From: CAIQPS01 sp963721365
Lineage (GTDB): Bacteria > Actinomycetota > Thermoleophilia > RBG-16-64-13
Assembly (NCBI GenBank): GCA_963721365.1
Contig: CAVRJE010000017.1
Coordinates: 62,001 to 126,000, forward strand
Reading direction: 5' to 3'
Length of the DNA stretch: 64,000 nt
Both the position numbers and the translations under genes were made by a program. Below, piece by piece: positions 36,694 through 47,046 of this stretch (within the stretch, counting starts at the first letter, position 1; the number at the start of each line of letters is the position of its first letter). The notes beneath the pieces were generated by a model that did not search any database, was not told the DNA's origin, and saw nothing but the letters and a program-made list of their open reading frames with translations.

Positions 36694-37671
36694 ATGTCAC
36701 CCGCGACAGATATCGTCCCCGTTGCCGCCGAGCCGCCCTCGCCGCCGGGCGCCCCGAAGGCGTCCGCCCGGCGCGACTCGACCACGGCCGCCCTCCTGGT
36801 GGTCGCCGTGGGAGTGCTCATGCAGGCCGGCTCCGCCGTGGCCGTGCTGGTCATCGACTCCGTCGGTGTCGTGGAGGCGTTGTGGCTGCGCACGGCTCTG
36901 GCGGCGTTGATGCTGGCGGCCGTCCGGCCCCGCCTGGTCCGTCTTCCCGCGAAAGGAAGCAGGCTTCCCCTTCTCGCGCTCACGCTCAGCCTGCTGGCCA
37001 TGAACTTCAGTTTCTACGAGGCGATCAGCCGGGCCCCGATCGGCATCGTGGTCGCCGTCGAGTTTCTCGGGCCCCTCGGCGTCGCCGTGGCCGGTTCGCG
37101 CCGGCTGCTCGACGGCCTGTGGGTGCTGCTCGCGGCGGCAGGTATCGCCCTTCTGGCGCAGCCTGGCGGCACCGTCAGCGTGGGCGGGCTGCTCTTCGCC
37201 CTGCTGGCCGCGGTCTTTTGGGCGGCGTTCATCCTGTCGGCCAAGCGGGCGGTCGGCACTGTCGGCTCGCTGCAGGCGACTACACTCATGCTCGTGGGTT
37301 CCGCTCTGATCGTCACTCCCATCTTCCTGGCCACCGGCGTGAAAGTCGTGGGCTACGGCCGCGCGCTTCTGCTCGGTCTGGCCGTGGCCGTTCTGTCGTC
37401 GGCTCTGCCATACGCGCTCGAACTCGCCGCCATCAAGCGGGTCCGACCCTCCACCTACGGGGTCCTCCTTAGCATCGAGCCCGCAATCGCCGCGCTCTGG
37501 GGTTACGTCATCCTCTCCCAGAAGCTGGCCTTGCGCGAGCTGTTCGGGATAGCCGCCATCGTGCTGGCCGCAGCCGGCGCGGCCTGGACCAGCGGCGCCG
37601 ACGTTCCCCGATCTTCCCGGCGCCGAGGGACCGCGGAGAGCACCACCGATGAGAAGGGGACCGGCAGATGA
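36694..37671 (+). CDS. EamA-family (RhtA-like) transporter
   Basis: A 325-residue drug/metabolite transporter with ten predicted helices formed by two EamA repeats. The N-terminal repeat ends with GIVVAVEFLGPLGVAVAGSR and the second with GVLLSIEPAIAALWGYVIL, the most conserved parts of RhtA-type exporters of amino acids such as threonine or homoserine. The frame is intact. The stop overlaps the ATG of a second EamA gene by four bases (ATGA). Confidence 0.88.
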   Translation: MSPATDIVPVAAEPPSPPGAPKASARRDSTTAALLVVAVGVLMQAGSAVAVLVIDSVGVVEALWLRTALAALMLAAVRPRLVRLPAKGSRLPLLALTLSLLAMNFSFYEAISRAPIGIVVAVEFLGPLGVAVAGSRRLLDGLWVLLAAAGIALLAQPGGTVSVGGLLFALLAAVFWAAFILSAKRAVGTVGSLQATTLMLVGSALIVTPIFLATGVKVVGYGRALLLGLAVAVLSSALPYALELAAIKRVRPSTYGVLLSIEPAIAALWGYVILSQKLALRELFGIAAIVLAAAGAAWTSGADVPRSSRRRGTAESTTDEKGTGR

Positions 37672-38649
37672 GCAGCGCCACGGGAGAAGACCGCTTCCGC
37701 ATGCCGCTTGCCGTCGCCGCCCTGGCGGGACAGTCGGTGTTCCTCGGCTACAACTGGGTGGTGATGAAGCAAGGGCTCCACTACGCGGACCCCTGGGCGT
37801 TTACCGCCCTTCGCACCAGTCTGGGTGCGGTGGCGCTGTTCATCGTCCTCGCGGTCCTGCGCCGTCCCATGCGGCCCACGCAGCCGAAACTGACCGGCCT
37901 TGCTCGGCCTGTTGCAGACCACGGGAATGATCGGCCTGCTCATGTGGGCGCTCCAGAGCGGTGCCGCGGGCCGGGTCTCGGCCCTGGTGTACACCATGCC
38001 TTTCTGGGCGATGATGCTCGGCTGGGCGTTCTTGGGCGAGCGCGTCACGGGACTCCGCTGGCTGGCCGTCTTCTTCTCGCTCGCCGGGTTGGTGCTGGTG
38101 CTCGACCCCGCGCACCTCGGCGGCAGCCTGGAGAGCAAGCTGCTGGCCGTCGCTTCGGGCATGTCTTGGGCCGCGAGCGCGGTCGTGGTCAAACGGATAC
38201 GGTCCCGCGGGCCCACGGATGTGATCAACCTCACTGCCTGGCAGATGCTGTACGGCAGCATCCCCATCATCCTGATAGCCGTTCTCACCACGTCCCGGCC
38301 GATCGAGTGGACCGGCGCCTTCATCGCCGCCCTGGCCTACAACGTGATCCCTGCCACGGCCATAGCCTGGGTGTTGTGGCTCTACGTGCTGCAGGTGCTC
38401 CCGACCGGGGTGGCGGGAATAAGCACGCTCGCAACGCCCGTGATCGGGATCGTGGCGGCCGCCGTGGTCTTGAACGAGCGGGTGACCCCGATGGAGGCGG
38501 CGGGGATGGCCTGCATCATCGCCGCACTGCTGGTGCTGGCCATCCAAGGGCTGACGGCGGGCCGGCGGCAAGAAGTGGTGGTCGCGGAACCGGTAGCGGT
38601 CGCGGAACCGGTAGCGGCCACCGACCCGCCTCCCGGGCGGCCCCGCTAG
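37668..38649 (+). CDS. EamA-family transporter, one frameshift
   Basis: Second drug/metabolite transporter, about 326 residues after correction. The first helices (VAALAGQSVFLGYNWVVMKQG) are in one frame; an extra base near 37900 moves to LLQTTGMIGLLMWALQSG and all remaining helices. It ends with an 18-bp tandem repeat coding VAEPVAVAEPVA, a short acidic/proline tail outside the membrane. It is coupled to the previous EamA gene by overlap. Substrate unknown; the pair could act as a heterodimer. Confidence 0.85.
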
Positions 38650-38849
38650 ACCTTGCCCTCTCTCACCAGCCGGGCGAAATGGGTGAAGGTGCGGTCGTAT
38701 GTCCGCTCCGCCTCCGGCGGGAAGGCGCACGCCGGCAGTTCGTCGCTTTTCAGGTGATAAGCGACGCAGTCGCAGCAGACCCCCTTACGGGGGCATGACG
38801 GCCAACTGCAGGTGCAGCGAGCCAGGTTCGTCTCTTTCTTGCACTCCAT
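38646..38849 (-). CDS. DUF6485 family cysteine-rich protein
   Basis: A small protein of 67 residues with seven cysteines: MECKKETNLARCTCSWPSC, then RKGVCCDCVAYH and a PACAFPPEAERTYDRTF end. ATG 38849 is chosen over the longer open frame because the family begins MECK. The clustered cysteines suggest zinc or Fe-S binding. Its function is unknown. It converges with the EamA gene, sharing a CTAG at the stops. Confidence 0.8.
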   Translation of the reverse strand: MECKKETNLARCTCSWPSCPRKGVCCDCVAYHLKSDELPACAFPPEAERTYDRTFTHFARLVREGKV

Positions 38850-38910
38850 CTGGTCTGTCCTGTCGGTCGAGTTCGCTTGCCGGTAGCCCGGCCCGGTGTC
38901 ATCATCCCCT

Positions 38911-39849
38911 ATGATGCAGTCTCTGACCATCAGCGAGCTCGAAAAGACCTCGGGAGTCCCGCGCAGCACCATCTATTACTACGTGCGCGAGGGGCTTCTG
39001 CCGACCGCGCAGAAGGCCGCCGCCAGCCGGGCGATCTACACCGATCACCACGTCGCCCTCTTGCGCGACATAAGCCGCCTGAAGGACGAGGGCGTGCCGC
39101 TCCGGACCATAAAGGAGCGTCTGGCGCCGAAGATCGCCGCCGCCGGAGCAACAGACGTCGATCTGGTCGCCGAGCAGAACGAGCAGACCCGGCAGGCCAT
39201 CCTCACGGCCGCCGCCCGGCTGTTCGTCCGCAAAGGGTACAAGCGCACGCGGGTAGCCGACATCATCAAAGAAGTCGGGATAACGCCCCCGGTCTTCTAC
39301 GGCCACTTTCCCTCCAAGCAGGATCTGTTCGTGGAAGCGTTCGGTGTGTTCGTCGGGTGGATGCGAGGCTTCCTCGAGCCCCGCCTGGCCGACGAGCCCG
39401 ACCCGGCCGCGCGCGATCTCGCCCGGGTGCACGGATATCTGGGCGTGCAGATGCTCAGTCCGGATCTCATGGCCCTGGTCCGGTCGGAGGCCCTTCACGA
39501 GGACGACGCGCTGCGCCGGGCCGTGGAGAGGTCCTACACCGACATGACCCAGGACACTCTCGACGATCTGAAGAGCCTCCGGCAGAGGGCGGGGACCGCG
39601 CTTCCGGCGTCGGACGAGCTCATGGCCTACGGGCTGCTCGGGGGAGTGGAAAACGTCGTCATGAGAGCCTCCTGGGACGGCCGCTATTCCCGGAGTGACG
39701 TGCTATGGACGACTCTATGCATGTTCCTCGCCGTCCAGGCCCTGTATTCCGGGCGTGTGGACATCCAGGCCGAGGTCGAACGCTACGCCGGCACCGTGGC
39801 CCGCTTGGCCGAGACACCGCCGCCTGTGCCTCCCGCCGCCGTTTCCTGA
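38911..39849 (+). CDS. MerR-TetR fusion transcription regulator
   Basis: A 312-residue regulator with two DNA-binding domains. Residues 1-75 are a MerR-type HTH: TISELEKTSGVPRSTIYYYV, REGLLPTAQK and ALLRDISRLKDEGVPLRTIK. After a linker, residues 90-145 are a TetR HTH: RQAILTAAARLFVRKGYK and ITPPVFYGHFPSKQDLF. The remaining part is a TetR-like helical ligand domain. The frame is intact. It lies just upstream of the NuoG-GltD operon and is a good candidate for its controller. ATG 38911 and ATG 38914 are equally possible starts. Confidence 0.9.
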   Translation: MMQSLTISELEKTSGVPRSTIYYYVREGLLPTAQKAAASRAIYTDHHVALLRDISRLKDEGVPLRTIKERLAPKIAAAGATDVDLVAEQNEQTRQAILTAAARLFVRKGYKRTRVADIIKEVGITPPVFYGHFPSKQDLFVEAFGVFVGWMRGFLEPRLADEPDPAARDLARVHGYLGVQMLSPDLMALVRSEALHEDDALRRAVERSYTDMTQDTLDDLKSLRQRAGTALPASDELMAYGLLGGVENVVMRASWDGRYSRSDVLWTTLCMFLAVQALYSGRVDIQAEVERYAGTVARLAETPPPVPPAAVS

Positions 39850-39870
39850 ACGGCGGCACAGCTTCCCGCG

Positions 39871-39907
39871 TTGACAACGCGCGTCTGTTACTCTAGTCTT
39901 AATAACA
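39871..39907 (+). promoter_or_regulatory. Promoter and dyad upstream of the NuoG-GltD operon
   Basis: TTGACA (39871-39876), 17 bases, then TAGTCT (39894-39899) form a good sigma-70-type promoter. The dyad TGTTA (39886-39890) and TAACA (39903-39907) surrounds the -10 box, so a bound protein would control polymerase access. The adjacent MerR-TetR fusion is a natural candidate. Confidence 0.6.
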
Positions 39908-39965
39908 GCAACACTAAGTCCTATAGTGACCCGGTCGCTGACCCGACAGGACACGCTGAGGAAGA

Positions 39966-42038
39966 GTGACGACGGGTAATACCACAATCGATGGCCAGCT
40001 GATCGAGGCTCGAGAAGGCCAGACCATCCTCGAGGCAGCGCTCGATGCCGGGATCTACATCCCGCACATCTGTGCCCATCGCGACCTGCATCCTGCGGCG
40101 GTCTGTCGGCTTGTGCGTCGTCGAGGTGGAGGGAAGGGCGGGCTTGTTCACCTCCTGCAACACCCTGGCCGAGGACGGCATGGTGGTTTCGACCGACACC
40201 GATCAGGTCAAGCAGGTGAGGAGGCTGGCGGCGGAACTGCTGCTCGCCAACCACCCCGCCGAGTGCACTTCCTGTCCGGTGTACCTGAAGTGCGAGCTGC
40301 AGTCGCTCATGCAGTACCTGGAGTTCACCGACGCCAGCATCCGCAAGCGGGTCAACTTCACTTCGCCCATCGACTCCAACCCGCTCATCGTGCACGACAT
40401 GGTGCGCTGTATCCTCTGTGGCCGATGCGTGCGGGCCTGCACGGAACTGCGGGGGGTGAACGCCATCACCTTCGTCGAAGAAGGGCGACAACTACATGAT
40501 AGGAACGGCCCACGGGGAGTCCCTCGCGGACGCGGGCTGCAAGTTCTGCGGCGCCTGCGTGGAGGTGTGCCCGACCGGCTCCATCCGCGACCAACTGAAG
40601 GTCTTCGCCAAGTACAAGAGCAAGAGGGCCGCTCTGGTCCCCTGCAGGGAGACCTGCCCGGCCGGCATCGACATCCCCCGGTACGTGCGCTTCGTCAAGG
40701 ATGGGCAGCAAGGCTCCGCCACCGCGGTGGTGCGGGAGAAGGTCCCCTTCCCCGGGACCCTCGGCCACGTTTGCGACCATCCCTGCGAGTTCGACTGCCG
40801 CCGGGGGGAAGTGAACGAGCGCGGTTGCCATCAAGAAGATCAAGCGGTACGCGACCGAGCACGACGACGGCGCCTGGAAGGAACGCGGTTACCAGAAAGC
40901 TCCCACCGGCAAGCGGGCGGCCGTCATCGGGGCGGGGCCGGCCGGGCTGACCGCCGCCTACTACCTTGCCAAGTCCGGACACGAGGCGACGGTCTTCGAG
41001 AAGCAGGGGCAGCCGGGCGGGCAACTGCGCGTCGGCATCCCCACCTTCCGGCTTCCCCGGGAGGTGTTGGACGCGGAGATAGATCACATCGAGTCGGTGG
41101 GCGTCGATATCAGGTGCGGGACGGAGATCACCTCTGCGCAAGCGCTCAAAGAGCAGGGGTACGACGCCGTCCTTGTCGCCGTGGGCACCCACCAGGGCGT
41201 CAAGCTCCCCCTGCCCGGCAAGGACCTTCCCGATGTGTTGCTGAACACCGAGTTCCTTCGCAAGGCGAACCTGGGCGAGCCCGTCTCGGTGGGAGAGCGG
41301 GTGGTGGTGCTGGGCGGGGGCAGCGTGGCCTTCGACTGCGCCGGGTGGGCCCGCAGACTGGGAGCGAAAGAGGTGACGCTGGTCTGCCTCGAGCCGCGCG
41401 ACGCCATGAAGGCCACCGAGGAGGACGTCGACGAGGCTCTGGAGGAAGGTTGCCTGCTGCACAACGCCTGCACTTTCGATGAGATCACCGCGGAGGACGG
41501 GAAGGTGACCGGCGTGCGCTGCCGCCGGGTCACCACCTGTACCTTCGACGACAACGGCGTCCCCGACATCTGCGTGGAACAGGACTCCGAGTTCGTCGTC
41601 CCTGCCGACACGGTCATCTTCGCCGTCGGTCAGCGGCCGGCGCTCGCCGCTGATTTCGGCGTCGAGCTGGGCCGAGGCAACCGGGTGGTCGTCGATGAGG
41701 AGAGCGGCGTCGAAACGGGCACCCCCGGCATATTCGCCGCCGGCGACGCCGTCAGCGGCACGCTCTCGGTCGTGACCGCCATCGCCGCGGGCCGGAAAGC
41801 GGCCAGTGCGATAGACCGGTACCTGGGCGGAGACGGCGTTATCGATGAAGTGCTGGCGCCGGCAGCGGCTGCTCGACCGTGCATCGGCCGGGAGGAAGGC
41901 TATGCCGCCAGGGGCCGTTGCGCCGACGAATCAGTCGAGGCCGAACGCTGCCTGCAGTGCGATTTGAGGCTGGAGATCGCGCCCACGAAGTTCTGGGGCG
42001 AGTACAAGTCGGCCCAGAAGCAGGCGGCAGGGGCATAG
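39966..42038 (+). CDS. NuoG-like [2Fe-2S]/[4Fe-4S] and GltD-like NAD(P)H fusion protein, three frameshifts
   Basis: Electron-transfer protein of about 689 residues. Residues 1-80 are a NuoG-type [2Fe-2S] domain (IPHICAHRDLH, CRLCVVEVEG, SCNTLAED). Then comes the ECTSCPVYLKCELQ segment, two ferredoxin clusters (CILCGRCVRACTEL and CKFCGACVEVCPTGSI), and a GltD module with CRETCPAGIDIPRYVR, VIGAGPAGLTAAYYLAKSG and VVVLGGGSVAFDCAGWARR. Extra bases occur near 40105, 40485 and 40825. GTG 39966 follows GAGGAAG. Similar fusions serve NAD(P)H-dependent bifurcating enzymes. With the next gene it resembles a reduced NuoFG pair. Confidence 0.88.
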
Positions 42039-42046
42039 GCGAGAAG

Positions 42047-43431
42047 ATGGAGCGCAGCGTGGAACAGAGCGGCGGCGACGAGAGAACGGTGGCGACCGGA
42101 CGAGCTTCGGTCAGGGGCTCCGTCGATCCATGGCTCTGGGCAGAGTGGAGACCCTCGAGCAGATCGTCCGCGCGGGCTTGAGAGACCGGGCCTACGAGAA
42201 CCTCTCCACGGGGGAACGGATGGCGGCCCACGCCGAGTGCACCGGCGAGGGGAAACGGGTCGTCTGCGAGTGCGCGGACATCGAGCCGGGAGTCGAGATC
42301 GATCGCTTCCTGCTTGCCTCTCAGGCCGGCGGCATCGTCGAAGGTGCGCTCATCGCGGCGTTCGTCACAGACAGCCGCGACGTCGTCTTTCACGTGGCCG
42401 GGGACGACGACCAGGGCGCGGAAGCGATCGCCCGAGCGGCGGAACACCTCGCGGCCGAGGGCGTCCGAGTAGACGTCGTCCGTGCCCCCTTCAGGCGGGA
42501 CATGAAGGGCTACGAGGAGGTGCCCACTCTGCGCCTCACCGGAGAGACGTTGCTCAACGTCAGCAGGATCCTCCGAGACGGAGCCGAGGCGTACCGGCTC
42601 GTCGGTACGCCGGAGAGCCCGGGGACGAAGTTCTTCCAGGTATCGGGCAGCGTGGAACGGCCGGGGATCTTCGAGCTTCCGCTCGGCGGGACCTTGCGGG
42701 AGTTGATCGAGGAGGTCTGCGGGGGAGTGAAGGAGGGAGAGACCCTCAAAGCAGTCATCGTGGGCGGCGTCAAAGGCGCCTGCTACAAAGTGGACGAGCT
42801 CGATCTGCCCCTTGACTTCGACAGCGTCAGACGTTCGGGGGGGGCCATCGGGTCGGGCGCCATCGCCGTGTTGAGCGAGAAGGACTGCATCGTCGACCAG
42901 GCCAGGCAGCGCGTTGCCCTCTCCTGTTACGACACCTGTGCCGCGTGCACGTTGGGCAGGGAAGGGTCGTACCAACTGCGGGAGATGCTCGCCGACGCCA
43001 CCCGAGGCAAGAGCAAGGGTGGCGACACCGATATGATGCGCGAGATCGGCGCGGGCATGAAGGTGGGGGCCGCGTGCGCCTTTGGCAGGACCGCCCCCAA
43101 CATAGTCCTCTCTACCCTGGAGAAGTTCCCCGAGGAGTACGAAGCCCACATGAAGCGCAGACTGTGCCGGGCGCTGGTGTGCGAGCATTATGTGACCTTC
43201 CACATCCTGCCCGACCTGTGCAACGGCTGCGGCGAATGTGTGGACGTGTGCTCCGAGGACGCCATCGAGGGGGGGAAGAAGAAGGTCCACGTCATCAACC
43301 AGGATGCGTGCGAGAAGTGCGGCAAGTGCTACGAGGTCTGCGCCGGTCTGCAGAAGGCGGTGGTCAGGGCAGGCGCCGTGAAGCCGCGGACACCCAAGAG
43401 ACCCATTCCGGTCGGAAGCTGGAACGGGTAG
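42047..43431 (+). CDS. NuoF-like protein with altered FMN loop and C-terminal ferredoxin domain, one indel
   Basis: About 461 residues. The ATG at 42047 starts a frame that joins the main one near 42133 by a missing base (RGSVDP to ALGRVETLEQI). Homology to NuoF/HoxF is clear: KRVVCECADIEPGVEIDRFL, RLVGTPESPGTKFFQVSGSV (SLBB domain), CAACTLGREGSYQLREML and CAFGRTAPNIVLSTLEKF for the [4Fe-4S] site, then CNGCGECVDVC and CEKCGKCYEVC. At the FMN/NADH loop, where NuoF has GRGGAGFPTG, this protein has DRAYENLSTG. NADH oxidation at this site is therefore doubtful. NAD(P)H may be handled by the GltD part of the partner. Confidence 0.85.
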
Positions 43432-43454
43432 ACCCGGAATCGAAGGAGGAGTAC

Positions 43455-44936
43455 ATGAAGCAGGAACAGACAGATGTGGTCGTGATTGCCGCCGGTCTCT
43501 CCGGTCTCGCGGCGGCCATATCGGCAGCCGAAAACGGCGCCAAAGTCATCGCGTTCGAAAAGATGAGCACCACCGGCGGAGCGGCCAACATGGGCATGGG
43601 CCCGCTGGGGGTGGGGTCGCGGTTCCAGAAGCACCATATGATCAGCATCACGCCGGGTGAAGCCTTCCGCAAGCATATGAACTTCACCCACTGGAGAGTC
43701 GACCCCAGGCTCGTACGGGAGATCTACTTCAAGTCCGGGGAGACGATCGACTGGCTGGAGGATATGGGTGTGGAGTTTCTCACGGTCACCCCGGTATATC
43801 CCACCCCCGAGCTCCTGAGACCCTATGCCACGTCCGAGCACACGTGGCACGTGGTGAGGCCCGCGGACGGTAGCACCGAGCTGGGACCCAGGATGGCCGG
43901 GGCGATGATCAAGGCGATGACCCAACGCGCCGAGGATCTCTCTGTCGACATCCGCCTCAACACGCCGGTGAGAAGCCTGATAAAGGAAGACGGCAAGGTG
44001 GTCGGCGTCATCGCCGAGGATCAGAACGGCGAGCAGATCGAAGCCAGAGCCAAGGCCGTGATCATCGCCACCGGCGGCGCCGGGGACAATCCGAAGATGA
44101 TCAAGGACTACACCGGATATGACTGGGGCAAGGACCTCTTCTCGTTCCGGGTGCCGGGAATGGACGGCGACGGCCTGAACATGGCCTGGGCAGCGGGCGC
44201 GGCCAAGACCGACGTGACCCTCGAGATGATGTACCTCCTGCCCGAGAACATGGCGACTCCCAACAACTTCATCATCGACGGCGCGTTCAGGCAGCCCTGC
44301 CTGTGGGTGAACTCCAAAGGCGAACGCTTCATGAACGAGGACGCCATCCCCAACACCACCTTCGCCGGCAACGCGATAGCGGCGCAGCCGGGCAAGTTCG
44401 CCTTCTCCATCTTTGACTCGGCGCTTCTCAAGAGATACAAGAAGAAGGGCTCGGACATCCAGTCGCATGTGCATCCGCTGGACTTGTTCGACCACTTCGA
44501 GGAAGCCGTCGAGGGCGCTCTGGGGGCCGGCTTCAAGCACGTGTTCGCGGCCGACACCATCGAGGAGCTGGCTGAGAAGATGGGGATCGCCCCGGACGTG
44601 CTGGTGCAGACCGTTGAAGAGTACAACGACCTTTGCGACAGTGGGTTCGACGAGCTCTTCGAGAAGGACCACCGATACTTGCAGCCCATTTCCAAGCCCA
44701 GGTTCTACGCATGCCGGTACTTCCCCAGCGCGTACGGCACCCTCGGCGGCCTCAAGATCAACTACAAAGCCGAAGTGCTCGACGACGACCACGACCCGAT
44801 ACCGGGCCTGTACGCGGCCGGCCTGGACGCCTGCACCATCTACGGCGACAGTTATCCGTTCATCCTGCCCGGCAACACCATGGGGTTCGCCCTGAACTCG
44901 GGGCGGATAGCCGGAGAGCAGGCGGCGGGGCTGTAG
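43455..44936 (+). CDS. FAD-binding reductase of the fumarate reductase/ketosteroid dehydrogenase flavoprotein family
   Basis: A 493-residue soluble flavoprotein with an intact frame. ATG 43455 has GGAGGA upstream. The dinucleotide fold reads VVVIAAGLSGLAAAISAAENG, where the first Gly of GxGxxG is Ala (shown in part: VIAAGLSGLAAA). FEKMSTTGGAANMGMG, AVIIATGGAGDN and the C-terminal SGRIAGEQAAG are the other FAD contacts. It lacks a signal peptide and heme motifs. Its paralogue is at 50646. It probably reduces a carbon-carbon double bond in an acyl or enone substrate using electrons from the two upstream proteins. Confidence 0.85.
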   Translation: MKQEQTDVVVIAAGLSGLAAAISAAENGAKVIAFEKMSTTGGAANMGMGPLGVGSRFQKHHMISITPGEAFRKHMNFTHWRVDPRLVREIYFKSGETIDWLEDMGVEFLTVTPVYPTPELLRPYATSEHTWHVVRPADGSTELGPRMAGAMIKAMTQRAEDLSVDIRLNTPVRSLIKEDGKVVGVIAEDQNGEQIEARAKAVIIATGGAGDNPKMIKDYTGYDWGKDLFSFRVPGMDGDGLNMAWAAGAAKTDVTLEMMYLLPENMATPNNFIIDGAFRQPCLWVNSKGERFMNEDAIPNTTFAGNAIAAQPGKFAFSIFDSALLKRYKKKGSDIQSHVHPLDLFDHFEEAVEGALGAGFKHVFAADTIEELAEKMGIAPDVLVQTVEEYNDLCDSGFDELFEKDHRYLQPISKPRFYACRYFPSAYGTLGGLKINYKAEVLDDDHDPIPGLYAAGLDACTIYGDSYPFILPGNTMGFALNSGRIAGEQAAGL

Positions 44937-44963
44937 ACCGAGTCTTGTGACAGGAGGATAGAG

Positions 44964-45215
44964 ATGGCCGATCTACGCAAAGAGATCGAGGAGATCATGT
45001 TGACGGCGATGGTGAAAGTCTTCGAGATACCGCGCGAGAGGATCACCTACGAGACCAGTTTCCTGGACGATCTGAAGGCGACCTCGGTCCAGTTCTTCCC
45101 GATCATCGCCGCGCTGGAAGACGAGTTCGACATCGAGATCCAGTACCAGGACTTCAGAAGGAACGGCAAGACCGTCAAGGACGCCATCGATTTCATCGAG
45201 AAGCTGGCCCGGTAG
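44964..45215 (+). CDS. Acyl carrier protein
   Basis: An 83-residue acidic helical protein. The phosphopantetheine site is DDLKATSVQFFPIIAALEDE, where the Ser follows Lys-Ala-Thr instead of the usual Asp-Ser-Leu. EFDIEIQYQDF and VKDAIDFIEKL complete the fold. ATG 44964 has AGGAGG upstream. A dedicated AcpS gene at 49162 probably loads it. The unusual site suggests a specialised carrier, not the fatty acid synthesis ACP. Confidence 0.85.
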   Translation: MADLRKEIEEIMLTAMVKVFEIPRERITYETSFLDDLKATSVQFFPIIAALEDEFDIEIQYQDFRRNGKTVKDAIDFIEKLAR

Positions 45216-45250
45216 CGGGCCCCAGCGGAAAGCGACAGGAAGGATCACAC

Positions 45251-47036
45251 ATGGCCAAGTATGTGCGAGACGCCGAAGAAGAGGCGATGCGGGAGTACCA
45301 CATCAAGGCGGTCGAGAACCCGTTCGAGAAGGTGCAGACGACCAGGATCATCGACGGCGAGGAGGTCGTCTGCAACTACCGCAAGCAGCCTCTGGAGGCC
45401 GGCTTCGTCATCAACTACTACGCACCCTTCGAGCCGGGCACGCACCTGCTGGAAGGCGGGATCATCTACGAGCGCGACGTCGCCGTGGAGATGAGAGACG
45501 GCCGCAAGCTCTACTGCGACATCTACCGGCCCAAAGACCAGACCGACATCCCGGTCATCGTGGCCTGGAGCCCCTTCGGCAAGCGCCACTGGCACGGCCG
45601 GGGCATCGCGCCGGGGCTGCAGACGGCCATGGGGGTGCCCAAGGGCGCCATCTCCGACATGGCGGCCTTCGAGGCACCCGACCCGGGCTTCTGGTGTCAC
45701 CAGGGCTACGCCGTGGTCAACGTCGACGTGGGCGGGGTCGGCTATTCCGAGGGAGACTACCTGGGCATGTGCGCCCGCTACGGCGAGGACGGCTACGACA
45801 TCATCGAGTGGCTGGCCAAGCAGAAGTGGTGCAACGGCAACGTGGGCATGGCCGGCAACTCGGGTCTGTCCATCGGCCAGTGGTTCGTGGCTGCCTCCAG
45901 CCCGCCGTCGCTGAAATGCATCGCTCCCTGGGAGGGGACCGCGGACTTCTACCGTGAATCCATGTTCCCCGGCGGTATCCCCTACCCGGCCTTCGCCAGC
46001 ATGATCCACCTATCCCTGCGCGGCCCCGGCCTCATCCAGGACCCGGCCGAGGACATGAAGAGCCATCCCCTGTTCGACACCTACTGGGACGACCTCAAGG
46101 CCAAGGTCGAGAAGATCCGCATCCCCGTCTACGCCACGGCCAGCTACATGCATTCGCTGCACCTGCGCGGAGCCGTGCACTCGTTCATGAACGTCCGCTC
46201 CCGCAACAAGTGGATGCGCTTCCACCGCGACTTCGAGTGGCCCGATTTCAACAACCCCAAGTACATGGGCGATCTCAAGCTGTTCATGGACCGCTTCCTC
46301 AAGAACATCCACAACGGCTGGGAGATGACGCCCCGCATCAGGATGGGAGTCACCGACGCCTACGAGTTCGACTATCAGGTGGACCGTCCCGAGACCGAGT
46401 ATCCCTTGGAACGGACGGAGTACACCAGGTTCTATCTCGACGCGAGCAATGGCACTCTGAACCGGTCGCCGCTGGAGAAAGAGGCCAGCGTCTCGTACGA
46501 CGCCAAGTCGGGCGAAGCCAACTTCGACATCACCTTCGACGAGGACACCGAGATCTCCGGGCTCACCAAGCTGCGCCTGTGGGTCGAAGCCGACGGCAAC
46601 GACGAGATGGACCTGTTCATCTACATGCAGAAGGTGGATGACGACGGCAGCATCATCCCCCTGTCGCGTGTTCGGCGAGAACGACCCGGGCACTGTGGGC
46701 AAGCTGCGCGTCTCCCACCGGGAACTCGACATGGAGAAGAGCAAGGACTACCTGCCCATCCACACGCACAGGACCGAGCAGAAGTTGAGCGCGGGTGAGA
46801 TCGTCCCGGTCGACATCGAGATCTACCCGTCCGCCAGGATCTGGCACAAGGGTGAGACCCTCCGGGTCAACATCGCGCCTCGGCTGGTGCGCGACGCGAC
46901 CTGGTTTCTGCCCATCGTCTACGACACCGACAACGAGGGCCGGCATGTCATCCACGCCGGCGGCAAGTACGACTCCTACCTGCTGGCCCCGGTCATTCCT
47001 GCGAAGTATCAGCACAAGGGTTACGTGGTCAGGTAG
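45251..47036 (+). CDS. CocE/NonD-family (X-Pro dipeptidyl-peptidase-like) hydrolase, one frameshift
   Basis: Alpha/beta hydrolase of about 594 residues. ERDVAVEMRDGRKLYCDIYRP is the family opening, DIPVIVAWSPFGKR follows, and GNVGMAGNSGLSIGQWFVAA holds the probable nucleophilic Ser. The C-terminal jelly-roll domain is split by an extra base near 46668 and continues VFGENDPGTVGKLRVSHREL to the end. No signal peptide is visible, so it is probably cytoplasmic. In this operon it may cleave an ester, lactone or amide, or release an acyl group from the carrier protein. The reaction is not known. Confidence 0.85.
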
Positions 47037-47046
47037 AGGTGATCCC

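Noticed and set aside
38581..38625. 18-bp tandem repeat as a CRISPR-like or regulatory array
   Set aside because: Only two copies, in frame at the C-terminus of the EamA gene, coding a VAEPVA repeat.
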